Shown: positions 1 to 9,772, counted from the stretch's first letter. The stretch is DNA of 64,000 bases from Mycobacterium simiae (GCF_010727605.1 NZ_AP022568.1:248001-312000), one strand, 5' to 3'. Notes: a model not told the origin generated them from the letters alone. Translations and numbers: made by a program.

Positions 1-2
1 CG

Positions 3-461
3 GACGTCGCCGTTGCCGCAGTCGAGGCCCTCATTCAGGCCACCCACCTCAAACTGGCCGACATCGAGTCACTGACCGAGCGCTACCGGGGCCGCCGTGG
101 CATGAAGGCAGCCAGGGCCGCTCTGGATCTCGTTGACGGCGGAGCGCAGTCACCGAAGGAGACCTGGCTGCGCCTGCTGTTGATCCGCGCGGGATTCCCG
201 CGACCGCAGACCCAGATCGCGGTTCGCAACGAATTTGGTTGGGCCGAAGCATATCTGGATATGGGCTGGGAGGACGTCAAGGTCGCGGCCGAGTATGACG
301 GTGGACATCATGCAACCAGCCGCTACCACTACCGGAAGGACATCCGCCGGCACGAGAGGGTGACGCATCGATACGGATGGATCGTGGTCCGCGTCGTTGC
401 GGAGGACCATCCCGACGACGTCATCCAGCGAGTGCGGGAAGCGCGGGCCTCGCGAGCCTAA
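3..461 (+). CDS. DUF559 (Vsr/restriction-endonuclease-like fold) protein, 5' end missing
   Basis: The frame is open from the left edge, so the true start lies outside the window; an internal ATG at 102 is unlikely to be the start because coding-like sequence continues upstream of it. The C-terminal half fits the DUF559 family, which is related to very-short-patch-repair endonucleases: 'YLDMGWEDVKVAAEYDGGHH' followed by 'RYHYRKDIRRHERV' and 'GWIVVRVV'. The D and E residues around 'AEYDGGHH' correspond to the putative nuclease core. In mycobacteria such proteins are common, variable in copy number and functionally uncharacterised; full-length members often carry an N-terminal AbiEi-like wing. 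It converges on the VWA gene. Family assignment is from pattern recognition; nuclease activity is inference. Confidence 0.75.
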   Translation, partial: DVAVAAVEALIQATHLKLADIESLTERYRGRRGMKAARAALDLVDGGAQSPKETWLRLLLIRAGFPRPQTQIAVRNEFGWAEAYLDMGWEDVKVAAEYDGGHHATSRYHYRKDIRRHERVTHRYGWIVVRVVAEDHPDDVIQRVREARASRA

Positions 462-531
462 CCAGATTGCGAAATTCGCGGCGGAAAATCGCACGTTGGT
501 TAGGCTCGCGCGAAACGCTCGGGAAAACGGG

Positions 532-1539
532 TTAATTCGGCAGGCGTCGATTGATCAGCAGGGCCGCCAGGGCGGCGAGCGCCAACACCAGCGCACCCAG
601 CCGCAGCCAGCCCACGCTGGCGTCACCTTTGATGGTCTCGTACCCGATCTGCTGCTGCAGGGAGGCGTAGACGGCCTTCAACTCCGCCAAAGTGGCGGCG
701 CTGTAAGAGTTTCCACCGGAGAGCTGGGCGACTTTCTTCAGCGTCTCATCGTCGACCGGCACCGGCTGGCGTTGATCGTTGATCTCCACGAAGCCGTAGG
801 GGGTGCCGAACGAGATCGTCGAAATCGGCACACCCTGGTCTTTCGCGGTGCGCGCCGCGGTGAAGGCGCCCTTCGGGTTGTCGGGGTTGGTCGGCATCGT
901 CTCCTTGCCGTCGGAGAACAACACGATGCGCGCCGGGGGCGGCTTGTCACCGCCGCCGATGACCGCTCCAACCGTGGCGATGGCCTGCAGCGCGGTGAAG
1001 ATGCCCTCCCCGGTGGCGGTGCGGTCGGCAAACTGCAGCTTGTCCAGAGCGACCTTGGTCGCCTCGCGGTTGGTCGTCGGCGACACCAGAACGGTCGCGG
1101 TCCCCGCGTAGGCGATCAGACCCAGGTTGATGCCCGGGGTGAGCTCGTCGGCGAACTGCTTGGCCGCCTCCTGGGCGGCGGCCATTCGGTTGGGTTCGAC
1201 GTCGGTGGCCCGCATCGACTGCGACACGTCGATCACCAGCATCACGACCGCGCGGTTGCGCGGGATCCGGACATCGTTGGTCGGGCCCGCCATCGCGACG
1301 GTAAACAGCACCAGCGAGGCCACCAGCAGGATTGCCGGCACGTGCCGCCACTTGGCGGGCCGTTTGGGGGCCACGCTTTCCAGCAGCTCCATGTTGGCGA
1401 ACCGCAGCATCCGCCGCTGCCGGGCCAACTGCATCGCCACATAGAGCACGACCAGCCCGGCGACGACGAGCAGGAACAGGAACCACCACGCGTGAGCGAA
1501 CCCGGACAGCGACATTGCGCCGAGCAGAGGCACCGTCAC
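532..1539 (-). CDS. VWA-domain membrane protein (Rv1481-like)
   Basis: A 335-residue protein with a hydrophobic segment near the N-terminus (about 17-37), a second at 69-84, a von Willebrand A domain at about 98-290 and a C-terminal membrane helix at about 308-328. The MIDAS metal site begins with D104-x-S106-x-S108 ('DVSQSM'). This is the BatA-like partner found with MoxR ATPases and DUF58 proteins; in such systems the ATPase is thought to act as a chaperone for the VWA protein at the membrane. It is the last gene of the moxR1-DUF58-VWA run and overlaps the DUF58 gene by four bases (ATGA), so translation is probably coupled. Mycobacterial function is linked by context to the RipA/RipB peptidoglycan hydrolases just upstream; that link is inference. 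Confidence 0.9.
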   Translation of the reverse strand: MTVPLLGAMSLSGFAHAWWFLFLLVVAGLVVLYVAMQLARQRRMLRFANMELLESVAPKRPAKWRHVPAILLVASLVLFTVAMAGPTNDVRIPRNRAVVMLVIDVSQSMRATDVEPNRMAAAQEAAKQFADELTPGINLGLIAYAGTATVLVSPTTNREATKVALDKLQFADRTATGEGIFTALQAIATVGAVIGGGDKPPPARIVLFSDGKETMPTNPDNPKGAFTAARTAKDQGVPISTISFGTPYGFVEINDQRQPVPVDDETLKKVAQLSGGNSYSAATLAELKAVYASLQQQIGYETIKGDASVGWLRLGALVLALAALAALLINRRLPN

Positions 1540-2498
1540 TGGCGCCCCGCCATGGCCCCGCGTCGTCGGGACTCCACAAAGCGGACGATGTCGGCGATCC
1601 AGTCCCGGTCGGTGCGCAGCGTCAAAACCGGTGCGTCACAACCGCGGATGGTGCGGGCCACGTCGGCGCGATGCGCGGCCGCGGCCTTGGCGAAGTCGTC
1701 ACGCAGTTGCGCGTCGACGGTGAATTCGCGGGTCACCCCGGTCTCGGCGTCTTGCAGCACGACGTCCCCCACGTCGGGCAGTTCGATGTCCCTGGGGTCG
1801 AGCACCTCAATGGCCAGCACCTCGTGGCGGGCGGCGATCGCGCGCAGCGGACGCATCCAGTTGATCGGTCCCAGGAAGTCGCTGATGATCACCGCCATGC
1901 CGCGGCGGCGCTCCGGCCGGCGCAATGCGTCGATGGCCACCGCGAGGTCGCCGCGCACCCCGACCGGCGCCTTGGGCATCGTCGCGATGGTGCGCAACAG
2001 CGTCTGCTCGTGTTGCCGTCCGGACCGGGCCGGCACCCGAACCGTGGTGGCGCCGTTGGTGATCAGCGCACCGAGCCGATTACCGCCGCCGCTGTTGAGG
2101 AAGGTGATAGCGGCCGCGGCGGCCACCGCCAGGTCACGCTTTTCGCAGACCGTGGTACCGAAGTCCAGGCTGGCCGACATGTCGACCACCATCCACGTCT
2201 CCAGCTCGCGGTCGGCGATCATCTGCCGCACATGCGGGTGGGTGGTGCGGGCGGTAACCGCCCAGTCCATCCGCCGCACGTCGTCGCCGGGCTGGTACTC
2301 CCGCGACTCCCCCGGCTCCGAACCGGGCCCCGGAATCAGGCCGAGGTGATCGCCGTGCAGGACACCGTCGAGCTTGCGCCTGACGGTGAGCTCCAGGGTG
2401 CGCAGCGCCGCCGACAATTTCGGGTCGTCGATCTGTCCGCGCTGAAAAGACGGCGGATGTAATGCCGCGGGCTTGGCGGCAGGTTTCGGGTCGGTCAC
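1536..2498 (-). CDS. DUF58 domain protein (Rv1480-like)
   Basis: 320 residues, the usual size for the family. The conserved DUF58 block '[20 protein letters not shown]' lies near the middle and is followed by '[12 protein letters not shown]', a VWA-like strand with a partial MIDAS pattern (D-x-S-x-S). No signal peptide or clear membrane helix is visible, so it is probably a cytosolic or peripheral partner in the MoxR-DUF58-VWA module. It overlaps moxR1 and the VWA gene by four bases on each side, the classic arrangement for a three-gene complex. The biochemical role is not established; assignment to the family is secure from the motif and context. Confidence 0.9.
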   Translation of the reverse strand: MTDPKPAAKPAALHPPSFQRGQIDDPKLSAALRTLELTVRRKLDGVLHGDHLGLIPGPGSEPGESREYQPGDDVRRMDWAVTARTTHPHVRQMIADRELETWMVVDMSASLDFGTTVCEKRDLAVAAAAAITFLNSGGGNRLGALITNGATTVRVPARSGRQHEQTLLRTIATMPKAPVGVRGDLAVAIDALRRPERRRGMAVIISDFLGPINWMRPLRAIAARHEVLAIEVLDPRDIELPDVGDVVLQDAETGVTREFTVDAQLRDDFAKAAAAHRADVARTIRGCDAPVLTLRTDRDWIADIVRFVESRRRGAMAGRQ

Positions 2499-3622
2499 CG
2501 ACTGCCGGCCGCACCCGCAGCCTGCATCACCGGCGGTACCGAATGCCCTTGCTGCGGAACGGCATTCACTTGCGGAAGGGCGACTGTCTGCAGGACCCGG
2601 TTGATCACGATCTCGGGCGAGATCTCGTCGGCCAGCGCATCGTAGGTGAGCACCAACCGGTGTCGCAGCACGTCGGGGATGACCTCGACGACGTCTTGCG
2701 GGATGACGTAGTCGCGGCCACGCACCAGCGCCAGCGATCGGGCGGCCGCGATGATGCCCAACGAAGCACGGGGAGACGCGCCGAACGAGATCCAGGTCTT
2801 GACGTCGTTCATGCCCAGCTGCTCGGGGTGGCGGGTGGCGGTGACGATGCGCACCACGTAGTCCACCAGGGCGTGGTGCACGAAGTTGTTGGCCGCGATG
2901 TCCTGCAGCCGCAGCAGGTCGCCGGTCTCCAGAATCTGCTTGGGCTGGGGCGGTTTGACACCCATCCGGTAGATGATCTCGCGCTCTTCCTCGGGCGAGG
3001 GGTAGCCGACGTTGATCTTGAACAGGAAGCGGTCGCGCTGGGCCTCGGGGAGCTGATAGACACCCTCGTGCTCGATGGGGTTCTGCGTCGCCATCACCAG
3101 GAACGGGTTTGGCAGCGGGAACCGCTTGCCACCGATCGACACCTGGCGTTCGGCCATCACCTCCAGCAGCGCCGACTGCACCTTGGCGGGCGCCCGGTTG
3201 ATCTCGTCGGCGAGCAGGAAGTTGACCACGACGGGGCCCAGCTCGGTGTCGAACTCTTCCTTGCCCTGCCGGTAGATGCGGGTACCGATGATGTCGGTGG
3301 GCACCAAGTCAGGCGTGAACTGGATGCGTGCGAAGGTCCCGCCGACCACTTTGGCGAACGTCTCGACGGCCAGCGTCTTGGCGACGCCCGGCACCCCTTC
3401 GAGTAGCACGTGCCCCTTGGACAGCAGACCGACCAGCATCCGCTCGACGAGTTGGTCCTGGCCGACGATGATGCGCTTGACCTCGAAGATTGCCCGTTCC
3501 AGGGTGTGTACTTCGGCAGCCAAACCGTCGGCGCCCCCGGACGGCGCCGCATGGGCTCCGGGACCCGACTGTCCACCCGGGTAACCACTGGCCCCCTGGG
3601 GTGGCCCACCTGCTGCTGTCAT
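2495..3622 (-). CDS. moxR1: MoxR-family AAA+ ATPase
   Basis: 375 residues from ATG at 3622, chosen because a good ribosome site (AAAGGGA) precedes it and because the 17 codons further upstream are not coding-like. After a Gly/Pro-rich N-terminal tail come the Walker A motif GVPGVAKT (76-83), Walker B LLADE (136-140) and the sensor-1 segment 'VMATQNP' with N181, then the lid domain. MoxR ATPases are AAA+ chaperones that activate VWA-domain partners; the two following genes supply DUF58 and VWA proteins. The gene lies 115 bases downstream of ripB, so it may have its own promoter or be read through from ripA-ripB. Function in mycobacteria is tied to envelope stress and cell-wall homeostasis by context rather than by direct sequence evidence. 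Confidence 0.93.
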   Translation of the reverse strand: MTAAGGPPQGASGYPGGQSGPGAHAAPSGGADGLAAEVHTLERAIFEVKRIIVGQDQLVERMLVGLLSKGHVLLEGVPGVAKTLAVETFAKVVGGTFARIQFTPDLVPTDIIGTRIYRQGKEEFDTELGPVVVNFLLADEINRAPAKVQSALLEVMAERQVSIGGKRFPLPNPFLVMATQNPIEHEGVYQLPEAQRDRFLFKINVGYPSPEEEREIIYRMGVKPPQPKQILETGDLLRLQDIAANNFVHHALVDYVVRIVTATRHPEQLGMNDVKTWISFGASPRASLGIIAAARSLALVRGRDYVIPQDVVEVIPDVLRHRLVLTYDALADEISPEIVINRVLQTVALPQVNAVPQQGHSVPPVMQAAGAAGSR

Positions 3623-3737
3623 CACATCCCTTTCTCGGTTCCACCGACAACGCGTCGCCGTGCCCTGGTCCAACTATTCCAGGCCGCTGGGATTCCGTCG
3701 ACGCCACGCGGCGCGGGGAGCAAATCGCCCACCCGGG

Positions 3738-4469
3738 TCAGTACTCGATGATCCTAGTCAGGTACGGCGTCATGCCGGGCTTGCGCACGGGACTCACGGT
3801 CACCTTGCCCGCGCTTCCCGAGGCCTCGAGCATCTGCCCGTTGCCCAGATACATGGTGACGTGTTGGCCACCGCCCGGGCCGTAGAAGATCAGGTCGCCG
3901 CGGCGCGCCTCGTTGGGCGGAATGTGGCGACCGGCGTTGTACTGGTCGCCGGAGAACCGCGGGATCAGCACGCCGACGCCGGCGAATCCGTACCGCATCA
4001 GGCCCGAGCAGTCGAACCCGGTGATGTTGGCGCCGTCGCCGACGCCCTTGCTCGGCCCGTCCAGCGAGCCGCCGCCCCACGAATACGGAACACCCATCTG
4101 CGAGCCCATCCGCTTGATCACGTACTCGATGGCCTGACGGCCATAGACCCGCGGGATCTTGCCGCCGGGGTTGGTGGGGCTGGCCGCGGCCGGGGCCGGA
4201 TCGCCGAGGATGTTGATCCCGAGTCCGCCCAAAAATTGCCTGCCCAAGTCCATCGTGGTCTGGGTGGCCTGGGCGGTGGCCTGCAGCGACGCGTTCGCCA
4301 CGGCCAGCGGATCGCCGGGGGCGCCGGCACTGACGGTGGCGGGCAGGGTGGGGTCCCACGCGGGATCGGCATTGGCGACGGGGGCCGGGGCGGCGACAGA
4401 CAACACCAGCCCGGCCACCACGGCGGTGAGCCAGGCTACGTTGATCAGACGAAAACGCTTGTGCCCCAT
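3738..4469 (-). CDS. ripB: NlpC/P60 peptidoglycan endopeptidase RipB
   Basis: 243 residues with a Sec signal peptide (hydrophobic stretch about 11-30, cleavage near 'VANA-DP'), a short linker and a C-terminal NlpC/P60 domain (about 105-243). The catalytic triad is visible as C154 in 'GFDCSGLM', H203 in 'GQHVTMY' and E215 in 'QMLEAS'. RipB cleaves the D-glutamyl-mDAP bond of peptidoglycan stems and lacks the long inhibitory N-terminal domain of RipA. It starts nine bases after the ripA stop, so the two form one unit. The linker shares a 'WDPTLP...PGDP.AV' block with RipA, pointing to tandem duplication. Length agrees with mycobacterial RipB (about 240 residues). Confidence 0.95.
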   Translation of the reverse strand: MGHKRFRLINVAWLTAVVAGLVLSVAAPAPVANADPAWDPTLPATVSAGAPGDPLAVANASLQATAQATQTTMDLGRQFLGGLGINILGDPAPAAASPTNPGGKIPRVYGRQAIEYVIKRMGSQMGVPYSWGGGSLDGPSKGVGDGANITGFDCSGLMRYGFAGVGVLIPRFSGDQYNAGRHIPPNEARRGDLIFYGPGGGQHVTMYLGNGQMLEASGSAGKVTVSPVRKPGMTPYLTRIIEY

Positions 4470-4478
4470 AGATCCTCG

Positions 4479-5912
4479 TTAATATTCGATGTAGCGAACC
4501 ACGTACGGTGTCATGCCGCTGGTACGCACGGGCGCGACGCGCACCTTCAGCCCGATATCGGGAGCCTCGAGCATCTGGCCTTGACCGAGATAGATGGTCA
4601 CGTGCTGGCTGCCGCCCGGGCCGTAGAAGATGACGTCACCGCGGCGCATCTGGGAAGACGGGATCTTGCGGCCCAGGTTGTACTGCGAGCCCGAGTAGTG
4701 CGGAAGCTTGATGCCGACCCCGGCGAACGAGTAGAGGACCAGACCCGAACAGTCGAAACCGGTGATTCCCGCCCCGGAGTCGATGCCTTTACTGGGACCG
4801 GCCGCATTGCCGCCACCCCAGGAGTAGGGCACGCCGACCTGCGACAGGCCGCGGCGGATCACATATTCGGAGGCCTGCCGGCCATAGACCCGCGGTATCC
4901 GTGCGCCGACGCCGCCGGGCGCCGCGTTGGTGATCCCGGTGTCGTCGGGTCGCAGGATGCCGAGTTGCTGCAGGAAGCCCTTGCCCATTTGCGCGGTGAC
5001 CTGCGTGGAGGTGGCCGAGATGCCCAGCACCTGATTGATCACCGCGACGGGGTCACCCGGGACGTTGGCACTCGGCACCATCGGCAGCGTGGGGTCCCAG
5101 CCGTCCCACCGGCGCCCTCCCGCCATGGACGGCCCGGCCGGGGCGCCCGGATCCCAGCGGTCGCCGGTCGTCGGTGCGCCCGGCCCGCCCTCGGACCAAT
5201 GCGCCGACGTCAGTTGGGCCTGCTGAAGTTTGGCCTGCGCCTCGTCGCGCTCGGCGGCCAGCCGAGCGATCTGTTCGCGCTGCTCGTCGAACTTGCGCTT
5301 CGACTCGGTGAGCGCGGCGACCGCCGCGTCCTGGCTGGCTTTCGCGTCGGCGGCGGCCTTTTCGGCCTTCTGCTTGGCCAGCCGCGCCGCGGACTCCTTG
5401 TTGACCTGCTCGGTTCGCGCCCGCTGCAGGTTGTCCATCACCGTCTGGCTACTCGCGGTCAAGGTCCGCGAGGCGGATTCGGTGGCGATGATGTCCTCGG
5501 GGCTACTCGCGGTCAGGTAGCTGCCCGACGGACCGTTCATGTACACCGCCGCCGCGAAGGTATTGAAACGGCGTTGCGCCGCGGCAATGGCCGCGTTGGC
5601 GTCCTTGACCGACTGCTGGCTGACTTCCAGGTCGTGCTGGGCCGCGACGACGTTGTCCCGCGAGGTCTCCACATCGACCAGAGCCTTGTTGACGGCCTCC
5701 TGCTCGCCCTGAATCTCGGCGCTCAGATCTTCCAGACGCTGGTTGGCCTTGGCGACGTTGGCGATCAGCGCGCCGAGAGTGTCGGCGCTCGGATCACTGT
5801 GCGCCAGACCGGGTGTGGTGACGAGCAGGGCCAGGCTCAATACCGAGGGGATGACGGGACGGATTAGCCTGCGGAACGGTCGCGTAGCGGAGCCGCGGCG
5901 TGTAGGTCTCAT
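4479..5912 (-). CDS. ripA: NlpC/P60 peptidoglycan endopeptidase RipA
   Basis: 477 residues. A basic N-terminus and hydrophobic signal sequence (about 16-38, ending 'GLAHS') lead into a long heptad-rich coiled-coil region (about 45-235) that in the known RipA structure blocks the active site until proteolysis. A Pro/Gly-rich linker and the shared 'WDPTLP' block follow, then the catalytic domain with C388 ('GFDCSG'), H437 ('SQHVTIY') and E449. The spacing between these residues is the same as in M. tuberculosis RipA. RipA is the septal endopeptidase that works with RpfB to separate daughter cells. The start is supported by AAGGGGAG nine bases upstream. It heads the ripA-ripB transcription unit; possible MtrA boxes lie in the 240-base leader region. 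Confidence 0.95.
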   Translation of the reverse strand: MRPTRRGSATRPFRRLIRPVIPSVLSLALLVTTPGLAHSDPSADTLGALIANVAKANQRLEDLSAEIQGEQEAVNKALVDVETSRDNVVAAQHDLEVSQQSVKDANAAIAAAQRRFNTFAAAVYMNGPSGSYLTASSPEDIIATESASRTLTASSQTVMDNLQRARTEQVNKESAARLAKQKAEKAAADAKASQDAAVAALTESKRKFDEQREQIARLAAERDEAQAKLQQAQLTSAHWSEGGPGAPTTGDRWDPGAPAGPSMAGGRRWDGWDPTLPMVPSANVPGDPVAVINQVLGISATSTQVTAQMGKGFLQQLGILRPDDTGITNAAPGGVGARIPRVYGRQASEYVIRRGLSQVGVPYSWGGGNAAGPSKGIDSGAGITGFDCSGLVLYSFAGVGIKLPHYSGSQYNLGRKIPSSQMRRGDVIFYGPGGSQHVTIYLGQGQMLEAPDIGLKVRVAPVRTSGMTPYVVRYIEY

Positions 5913-6009
5913 TCGACTTGGCTCCCCTTGGGATCAACGCGGACGGCGGCGCCAGCCCCTTTTATCGCTACGGGCGCCAAACACAACACGAGCATCATTT
6001 GCACCGTAC

Positions 6010-6075
6010 GTCACACTGGTGCGCGGCGAAATGCTCGTGACAAATCGCAACCCTCTACGTGCGTTTAATGTGACC
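6010..6075 (-). promoter_or_regulatory. Possible MtrA-type boxes upstream of ripA
   Basis: Three GTCAC-type elements lie in the ripA upstream region: GTCACAC at 6010-6016 (plus), GTCAC on the minus strand at 6037-6041 and GGTCACA on the minus strand at 6069-6075. MtrA, the response regulator of cell division in mycobacteria, prefers GTCACA-like repeats and ripA is reported as a target. The spacing is not a clean direct repeat, so this is a weak call. Confidence 0.3.
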
Positions 6076-6152
6076 GAACGGTTATCTACCTGGTTTGCCG
6101 CACGCCGTCGCGGAATCCGCCCGCGAGGTCCGGATGTGAAGGATGTGGGTGG

Positions 6153-6737
6153 TTAGACGCCCTCTGCCGGCTGGCCGGCGGCGGCCGGTTCGATGTCCGG
6201 CGAGGTTGCTGGCCGCCGAGCGCGCACCTGTAGGAACCGCGCGCCGACGGCCGCGGCGAGCACGGCGATTAGCAGGAAAATGGTCAGCCCAGTCCAGGGA
6301 AACTCGGGGGTTTCCAGCTCGTGCAAAAAATGCTGCGCCGAGACGACGGGATTGCCCGTTTTGGCGATGTCCTCGCCGGCCTCGAGCGTGACGCGCGGGA
6401 ACTGCGTGCTGTAGGTGCCGACGTAATTGGGGCTCAGTGTCAAGACGGTGGCGTCGTGATAGTCGGCGCCGACCACGGTGGAGATGTCACGCAAGGGTGT
6501 GTCGTTCGGCGGATTGTGGTCGAGCAGCACAATTTTGAGATTGATGCCGGCGGCGTGCGCCTGATCGACCAGCTCGCGCAGGGCCGGGGCCGCCTCCGGC
6601 GGCGCGCTCACACCGGACGCGGCGACCGCGGCCTTGATCGCCGTCATGTCGACGTCTTGAGGAATGTAGGCGGGCAGCACCGGATGCCAGGAAAACGTGG
6701 TCTCCGGTGATGGAACGAACGAACCCTGCCCGGTCAC
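6153..6737 (-). CDS. Membrane-anchored protein of unknown function (Rv1476-like)
   Basis: 194 residues from GTG at 6737, supported by an AGGAGG ribosome site seven bases upstream. The N-terminal 130 residues form a predicted alpha/beta domain outside or inside the membrane with no catalytic motif I recognise; residues about 148-168 form a single membrane helix followed by a basic, Ala/Pro-rich tail. The layout (soluble N-terminus, one C-terminal helix) and position between acn and ripA match the conserved mycobacterial protein Rv1476. It is divergent from acn, so the 212-base gap between them holds promoters for both. Function unknown; co-location with cell-wall hydrolases is suggestive only. 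Confidence 0.8.
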   Translation of the reverse strand: MTGQGSFVPSPETTFSWHPVLPAYIPQDVDMTAIKAAVAASGVSAPPEAAPALRELVDQAHAAGINLKIVLLDHNPPNDTPLRDISTVVGADYHDATVLTLSPNYVGTYSTQFPRVTLEAGEDIAKTGNPVVSAQHFLHELETPEFPWTGLTIFLLIAVLAAAVGARFLQVRARRPATSPDIEPAAAGQPAEGV

Positions 6738-6856
6738 GGTGTGCCTCCTGCCCGCGGTAGCGCCTGCGCTACACGAACCGTACGCGAAGGGTCCGAGAAA
6801 AAGGTTTCAACCCGGCCTCGACCCGAGAAGACTGAAAATGATGTGCCGACGCATTG

Positions 6857-6872
6857 CAGGACAAGCGTACTG
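6857..6872 (+). promoter_or_regulatory. AcnR operator overlapping the acn promoter
   Basis: CAGGACAAGCGTACTG is an imperfect inverted repeat that matches the AcnR operator described in Corynebacterium glutamicum (CAG-N-AC-N4-GTACTG), including the four-base spacer. It sits immediately upstream of a TAGGGT -10 hexamer at 6874-6879, so bound AcnR would block RNA polymerase. A transcription start near 6886 would place the operator at about -29 to -14, close to the corynebacterial geometry. The cognate TetR gene lies just downstream of acn. Confidence 0.85.
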
Positions 6873-6873
6873 T

Positions 6874-6879
6874 TAGGGT
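6874..6879 (+). promoter_or_regulatory. -10 box of the acn promoter
   Basis: TAGGGT fits the mycobacterial TANNNT consensus and predicts a start about seven bases later, giving a leader of roughly 64 bases before the GTG of acn with a GGGAG ribosome site. Its placement directly after the AcnR operator supports the call. Confidence 0.6.
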
Positions 6880-6949
6880 TGGCATGATCGTCCGGAGCAC
6901 CGCCCGGCACAGCCCCGCCGGCGGAAGAACTTAATCCCAGGGAGTTGAT

Positions 6950-9772
6950 GTGACCAAGCAAGATTCTGTGAACTCGTTCGGAGCCCGCGACACCCTGAAG
7001 GTCGGCGACAAGAGTTACCAGATCTACCGTCTGGACGCCGTACCCAACACCGAGAAACTCCCCTACAGCCTGAAGGTCCTCGCCGAGAACCTGCTGCGCA
7101 ACGAAGACGGCAGCAATATCACCAAGGACCACATCGAAGCGATCGCGAACTGGGATCCCAACGCGGAACCCAGTATCGAGATCCAGTACACCCCCGCTCG
7201 GGTGGTGATGCAGGACTTCACTGGGGTGCCCTGCATCGTCGACCTGGCCACCATGCGCGAGGCGATCGCCGATCTCGGCGGCAAGCCCGACAAGGTCAAT
7301 CCCCTGGCGCCGGCCGATCTGGTGATCGACCACTCCGTGATCGCCGATCTGTTCGGCACCGCCGACGCGTTCGAGCGCAACGTCGAAATCGAATACCAGC
7401 GCAACGGCGAGCGCTACCAATTCCTGCGCTGGGGCCAGGGCGCCTTCGACGACTTCAAGGTCGTGCCGCCCGGTACCGGCATCGTGCACCAGGTCAACAT
7501 CGAGTACCTGGCCAGCGTCGTCATGACCCGCGACGGGGTGGCGTATCCGGACACCTGCGTGGGCACCGACTCGCACACCACGATGGTCAACGGCCTCGGT
7601 GTGCTGGGTTGGGGCGTCGGCGGTATCGAGGCCGAGGCCGCGATGCTGGGCCAGCCCGTGTCGATGCTCATCCCCCGCGTCGTCGGCTTCAAGCTGACCG
7701 GCGAGATCCAGCCGGGAGTCACGGCCACCGACGTCGTCCTCACGGTCACCGAGATGCTGCGCAAGCACGGCGTGGTCGGCAAGTTCGTCGAGTTCTACGG
7801 CAAGGGCGTCTCCGAGGTACCGCTGGCCAACCGCGCCACACTGGGCAACATGAGCCCCGAATTCGGCTCCACCGCAGCCATTTTCCCGATCGACGAGGAG
7901 ACCATCTCCTACCTCAAGTTCACCGGCCGCACCGATGAGCAGCTGGCACTGGTCCAGACCTACGCCAAAGAACAGGGCCTGTGGCACGACCCCGACCGCG
8001 AACCGGCGTTCTCCGAGTACCTCGAGCTCGACCTCTCCACGGTGGAACCGTCCATTGCCGGACCCAAACGGCCGCAGGACCGCATCGCGTTGTCGGCCGC
8101 CAGGGCGACGTTCCGGGAGCAGATTCTCAGCTACGTCGACGGGGACGAGGATGGCAAGCAGGGCTACTCGAAACTGGATGAGGCCGTCGAAGAGACCTTC
8201 CCGGCCAGCGACCCCGGCGCGGTGTCGAACGGCCACGCCGACGACGTGCCCGAGACGCACTCGGCGGCCGCACATTCCAAGGGCCGCCCCAGCAACCCGG
8301 TCACCGTGAAGTCCGACGAACGCGGCGAGTTCGTCCTCGACCACGGTGCCGTGGTGATCGCCGCGATCACCTCGTGCACCAACACCTCCAACCCTGAGGT
8401 GATGCTGGGCGCTGCGCTACTGGCCCGCAACGCCGTCGAAAAGGGTCTGGCGTCCAAACCATGGGTGAAGACCACGATGGCCCCCGGCTCTCAGGTGGTC
8501 AACGACTACTACGACAAGGCTGGCCTGTGGCCCTACCTGGAGAAGCTCGGCTTCTATCTGGTCGGCTACGGCTGCACCACGTGCATCGGCAACTCCGGCC
8601 CGCTGCCCGACGAAATCTCGAAAGCCATTAACGACAATGACCTTTCGGTGACGGCGGTGCTGTCGGGCAACCGGAACTTCGAGGGCCGCATCAACCCGGA
8701 CGTCAAAATGAACTACCTGGCCTCACCGCCGCTGGTGGTGGCCTACGCGCTGGCCGGCACGATGGACTTCGACTTCGAAAAGCAGCCGCTGGGCACCGAC
8801 AAGGATGGCAACGACGTCTACCTCAACGACATTTGGCCGTCGCAAAAAGACGTCTCGGACACCATCGCCTCGGCGATCAACTCCGAGATGTTCACCAAGA
8901 ACTACGCCGACGTGTTCAAGGGCGATGAGCGGTGGCGCAACCTGCCCACCCCGAGCGGCAACACCTTCGAGTGGAATCCGGATTCGACGTATGTGCGCAA
9001 GCCCCCGTACTTCGAGGGCATGCCCGCCGAGCCCGAGCCAGTCGCCGACATCACCGGCGCGAGAGTGCTGGCGCTGCTGGGTGATTCGGTTACCACCGAC
9101 CACATCTCGCCCGCCAGCAGCATCAAGCCCGGCACGCCGGCCGCGCAGTACCTCGACGAGCACGGCGTGGAGCGCAAGGACTACAACTCCTTCGGTTCGC
9201 GGCGTGGCAACCACGAGGTGATGATCCGCGGCACGTTCGCCAACATCCGGCTGCGCAACATGCTGCTCGACGATGTCTCCGGGGGATACACCCGCGACTT
9301 CACCCAGGATGGCGCGCCCCAGGCCTTCATCTATGACGCGGCGCAAAACTATGCGGCACAGAACATTCCGCTGGTGGTCCTGGGTGGCAAGGAGTACGGC
9401 TCGGGCTCGTCACGAGACTGGGCGGCCAAGGGAACCCGGCTGCTGGGTGTGCGGGCGGTGATCGCGGAGTCGTTCGAGCGGATCCACCGCTCCAACCTGA
9501 TCGGCATGGGCGTGATCCCGCTGCAGTTCCCCGAGGGCAAGACGGCTCAGGAACTGGGCCTGGACGGCACCGAGGTGTTCGACATCACCGGCATCGACGC
9601 GCTCAACGAGGGCAAGACGCCGAAGACAGTGCACGTCAAGGCCACCAAGGACGACGGGAACCCGATCGAGTTCGACGCGGTGGTGCGCATCGACACCCCC
9701 GGTGAAGCCGACTACTACCGCAACGGCGGCATCCTGCAGTATGTGCTGCGCAACATGCTGAAGTCCGGCTAG
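6950..9772 (+). CDS. acn: Aconitate hydratase A
   Basis: 940 residues from GTG at 6950, preceded by GGGAG. It interconverts citrate and isocitrate in the TCA cycle and, in mycobacteria, can bind iron-responsive RNA when the cluster is lost. The [4Fe-4S] ligands are C476 ('TSCTNTS') and C542/C545 ('[12 protein letters not shown]'). Domains 1-3 occupy roughly 1-600 and the swivel domain 4 follows a linker, with the substrate-binding '[12 protein letters not shown]' near 820. Between about residues 395 and 445 there is an acidic, low-complexity insert containing '[12 protein letters not shown]', which is typical of actinobacterial AcnA and absent from E. coli AcnA. The gene is controlled by the AcnR operator upstream and followed after 23 bases by acnR. 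Confidence 0.97.
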   Translation: MTKQDSVNSFGARDTLKVGDKSYQIYRLDAVPNTEKLPYSLKVLAENLLRNEDGSNITKDHIEAIANWDPNAEPSIEIQYTPARVVMQDFTGVPCIVDLATMREAIADLGGKPDKVNPLAPADLVIDHSVIADLFGTADAFERNVEIEYQRNGERYQFLRWGQGAFDDFKVVPPGTGIVHQVNIEYLASVVMTRDGVAYPDTCVGTDSHTTMVNGLGVLGWGVGGIEAEAAMLGQPVSMLIPRVVGFKLTGEIQPGVTATDVVLTVTEMLRKHGVVGKFVEFYGKGVSEVPLANRATLGNMSPEFGSTAAIFPIDEETISYLKFTGRTDEQLALVQTYAKEQGLWHDPDREPAFSEYLELDLSTVEPSIAGPKRPQDRIALSAARATFREQILSYVDGDEDGKQGYSKLDEAVEETFPASDPGAVSNGHADDVPETHSAAAHSKGRPSNPVTVKSDERGEFVLDHGAVVIAAITSCTNTSNPEVMLGAALLARNAVEKGLASKPWVKTTMAPGSQVVNDYYDKAGLWPYLEKLGFYLVGYGCTTCIGNSGPLPDEISKAINDNDLSVTAVLSGNRNFEGRINPDVKMNYLASPPLVVAYALAGTMDFDFEKQPLGTDKDGNDVYLNDIWPSQKDVSDTIASAINSEMFTKNYADVFKGDERWRNLPTPSGNTFEWNPDSTYVRKPPYFEGMPAEPEPVADITGARVLALLGDSVTTDHISPASSIKPGTPAAQYLDEHGVERKDYNSFGSRRGNHEVMIRGTFANIRLRNMLLDDVSGGYTRDFTQDGAPQAFIYDAAQNYAAQNIPLVVLGGKEYGSGSSRDWAAKGTRLLGVRAVIAESFERIHRSNLIGMGVIPLQFPEGKTAQELGLDGTEVFDITGIDALNEGKTPKTVHVKATKDDGNPIEFDAVVRIDTPGEADYYRNGGILQYVLRNMLKSG

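Noticed and set aside
397..2349. Long open frame antisense to the VWA and DUF58 genes
   Set aside because: High GC removes stop codons in antisense frames; the product is Arg/Gly/His-rich with no domain pattern, while the opposite strand holds clear conserved genes. The same applies to long frames at 3660-5867 and 29894-32035.
5913..6152. c-di-AMP (ydaO-type) riboswitch in the ripA leader
   Set aside because: Such riboswitches control some actinobacterial cell-wall hydrolases, but none of the conserved blocks is seen in this leader.
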